Shown here: positions 6,109 to 7,014 of the stretch, piece after piece
Position numbering within the stretch: position 1 is the stretch's first letter
Layout: every line of letters begins with the position of its first letter
Assembly (NCBI GenBank): GCA_001563885.1
Contig: LKMM01000134.1
Location: 1 to 7,014 of the forward strand
Length of the DNA: 7,014 bases
Reading direction: 5' to 3'
Source: Natrialbaceae archaeon B1-Br10_E2g27
Lineage (GTDB): Archaea > Halobacteriota > Halobacteria > Halobacteriales > Natrialbaceae
Notes under the pieces: generated by a model
Told to the model about the DNA's origin: nothing
Database searches by the model: none
The model's input: only the letters and a program-made list of their open reading frames with translations
Position numbers and translations under genes: made by a program

Positions 6109-6180
6109 AAAAATTACAACTTTGGTGGCTGTCGACGACGCCCGGTTCGACCGGTTATTGGCGGTAGTATCAAACTACCG
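6109..6180 (-). terminator. Candidate 3' end region of the DUF5658-like gene
   Basis: Read on the minus strand there are three elements in order. A perfect 7-bp stem-loop, CGGTAGT (6180-6174) with ACTACCG (6168-6162), has the TGA stop in its loop. A 5-bp hairpin, CCGGT-CGA-ACCGG (6154-6142), comes next. A T5 run lies at 6113-6109, just before the methyltransferase TATA box. Together they resemble a transcript-end region. Which element acts is not known. Confidence 0.45.
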
Positions 6181-6520
6181 TCGAGATCATATAGAGGTTG
6201 ATACAGACGGCGATCGTCCACGGGATAGCGAGGCCAGCAGGGATGAGCGGTCGGTAGGTAGCCGGGAGCAGCGGCCGACACGCGAGGGCGACGCCGACGG
6301 CAAATGCCTTCAGTCCGACCATCCCCAGAAGTCCATAGCCGTCGATTGCGCTCCGGGCGACCGGGTTGGATTCGGCCAACCCCAGGTGCAGTCCCACGAA
6401 GGTCGTCACGATGTCGCCGATCAACGAGAGTACGACGAGAACCCAAAAGCCTCGCTCGAGGGCGGCCGGTCTACCGTCTACCGAAAACGTGTGCGGGGAG
6501 TACGCGCCGTCTGAAGCCAT
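6170..6520 (-). CDS. DUF5658-like small membrane protein
   Basis: Predicted to be 116 aa with a short hydrophilic N-terminus and three or four membrane helices, at about residues 24-43, 62-83 and 92-114. The conserved-looking features are LIGDIVTTFVGLHLGLAESN (33-52), NPVAR (52-56) and the Gly/Leu-rich helix around GLLGMVGLKAFAVGVALACR (63-82). The Asp in the first helix and the ESNP motif fit what I recall of the DUF5658 family of haloarchaeal and other small membrane proteins, function unknown. The reading frame stays open to 6556, but that part translates a tRNA-T-arm-like structured leader. The ATG at 6520 follows AGGGAG at close spacing and is the natural start. The nearest upstream minus-strand promoter candidate is at 6616-6623. 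Confidence 0.75.
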   Translation of the reverse strand: MASDGAYSPHTFSVDGRPAALERGFWVLVVLSLIGDIVTTFVGLHLGLAESNPVARSAIDGYGLLGMVGLKAFAVGVALACRPLLPATYRPLIPAGLAIPWTIAVCINLYMISTVV

Positions 6521-6522
6521 AC

Positions 6523-6573
6523 GCTCCCTGCCGGAGTCGAACCGGCGGCCGCCCACGAGAGCCTGTAGGCGGC
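6523..6573 (-). other. Structured leader with a tRNA T-arm-like hairpin
   Basis: On the minus strand a 6-bp stem GCCGCC/GGCGGC (6573-6568 with 6553-6548, 14-base loop) is followed by GCCGG-TTCGACT-CCGGC (6546-6530). The latter has exactly the 5-bp stem, 7-base loop and TTCGANY-type loop of a tRNA T arm. AGGGAGC (6529-6523) follows where a tRNA would have its acceptor 3' strand, and the DUF5658-like ATG is at 6520. No matching GCTCCCT 5' strand is found upstream on this strand, so it is not a complete tRNA. It is either a tRNA 3' fragment or a leader RNA structure whose AGGGAG acts as ribosome-binding site. Confidence 0.4.
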
Positions 6574-6596
6574 GCTTCCAGTGGGTTGGGTATTGT

Positions 6597-6609
6597 TATG
6601 TCAGACATA
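6597..6609. promoter_or_regulatory. 13-bp palindrome, candidate operator
   Basis: TATGTC-A-GACATA is a perfect 6-bp inverted repeat with one central base. It lies just downstream (minus-strand sense) of the TATA-like element at 6616-6623 and overlaps the predicted start of the DUF5658-like transcript near 6595. That is the position expected for a repressor site. No regulator gene is adjacent to name as its partner. Confidence 0.35.
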
Positions 6610-6615
6610 GCCTGA

Positions 6616-6623
6616 ACTATAAC
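6616..6623 (-). promoter_or_regulatory. Candidate TATA box of the DUF5658-like gene
   Basis: GTTATAGT on the minus strand predicts transcription starting near 6595, giving a leader of about 75 bases that would include the double hairpin at 6523-6573. The match to the archaeal consensus is modest. Confidence 0.3.
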
Positions 6624-6624
6624 C

Positions 6625-6742
6625 GACGTGACGCAAAAACGAGAGGCAGCCGACTCGAGGTGACCATGGCGTTGGTTTTGGGTTAGGACGACTGCCGCCA
6701 GAACAATCAAGAGATCGATGTATAACTGCCGTAGTTCCTGTT
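6625..6742. other. Non-coding stretch, nothing assigned
   Basis: No reading frame in these 118 bases has coding character, and I see no tRNA, repeat array or clear promoter. A run of five T on the minus strand (plus-strand A run around 6635-6640) could end a transcript arriving from the right. Confidence 0.4.
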
Positions 6743-7014
6743 TTAAGATTTCCCGACTTGCAAACCGGCCACGAAGTCGGACGTATCACAGGGATAGCTG
6801 TAATCAGAGCATAACTCGAGAAACGAATCCGTATCGACGGTTCGAACGGTCAAATTTTCACGACGTACCTCCGGCAGCATTAACAACCAATCATAGAAAC
6901 CACACAGCGCCGGTCGGAAAGAGAACCGAACGGTTCGCACACGGTCGAACACCGGGGTGTCGAGGCTCGCCGTGCGGAGAGGGGAGGTTCGTCGAGGGCG
7001 TGCGAACCGGTCGG
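6743..7014 (-). CDS. Unrecognised partial reading frame, open at the right edge
   Basis: A minus-strand frame stays open from the window edge to a TAA at 6743-6745, giving at least 90 codons of C-terminus. I do not recognise the protein. Its last 69 residues include RPALCGFYDWLL and DTDSFLELCSDYSYPCD, with four Cys and several aromatic residues, unlike the acidic Cys-poor neighbours. Codons near the edge end mostly in G or C, while those from about 6940 down use TTA, TTG, AAT, GAT and TGT freely, suggesting acquired or decaying sequence. No promoter or start can be judged. It may be a gene tail, a pseudogene remnant or non-coding sequence; IS-derived DNA is possible but unproven. Confidence 0.25.
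   Translation of the reverse strand, partial: DRFARPRRTSPLRTASLDTPVFDRVRTVRFSFRPALCGFYDWLLMLPEVRRENLTVRTVDTDSFLELCSDYSYPCDTSDFVAGLQVGKS

Noticed and set aside
6521..6605. Complete second tRNA gene on the minus strand
   Set aside because: Only a T arm and a 3' acceptor-like strand are present. No 5' acceptor strand, D arm or proper anticodon arm could be found.
1..7014. CRISPR array, defence island, prophage or integrase next to tRNA-Phe
   Set aside because: No spaced direct repeats, nuclease, integrase or phage-like genes are visible. An element integrated at this tRNA would lie to the left, beyond its 3' end and outside the window.

Overview
The window looks like the chromosome of a halophilic archaeon (class Halobacteria). 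The evidence is a GC-rich genome with strongly acidic proteins, archaeal TATA boxes 25-30 bases upstream of start codons (several transcripts look leaderless), and protein families confined to haloarchaea (DUF7344, DUF7544). In addition, CTAG is rare (five sites found by eye in 7 kb, four outside the assigned genes) and CTCGAG is abundant (about twenty), a bias I associate with Natrialba/Haloterrigena-type genomes. The genus is an inference only.

Layout from left to right. A complete tRNA-Phe(GAA) lies on the minus strand at the left edge with its own TATA box. Three plus-strand genes follow: a small winged-helix protein (DUF7344, 284-730), a multi-pass membrane protein with an acidic tail (DUF7544, 850-1926), and an acyl-CoA dehydrogenase (2000-3142). 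The next four genes are on the minus strand: a small DUF2062 membrane protein (3152-3649, convergent with the dehydrogenase with only 9 bases between stops), a hexameric-type glutamate dehydrogenase (3774-5030), a class I SAM-dependent methyltransferase (5238-6056) and a DUF5658-like small membrane protein (6170-6520). The last 490 bases hold the unusual structured leader of that gene, a palindrome at its presumed promoter, and an AT-richer stretch. An unrecognised minus-strand reading frame runs off the right edge.

Functionally this is mainly housekeeping and metabolic sequence. The two enzymes concern acyl-CoA oxidation and glutamate/2-oxoglutarate interconversion, and the rest are small regulatory or membrane proteins of unknown role. 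Most genes appear to have their own promoter, so I see no multi-gene operon and no clear new multi-gene system. The more interesting signals are non-coding. They are a two-block sequence shared by two gene ends (780-808 and 3751-3784), a T-arm-like double hairpin directly in front of the DUF5658 start codon, dyad-symmetric candidate operators upstream of gdh and of DUF5658, and stem-loops placed at stop codons.
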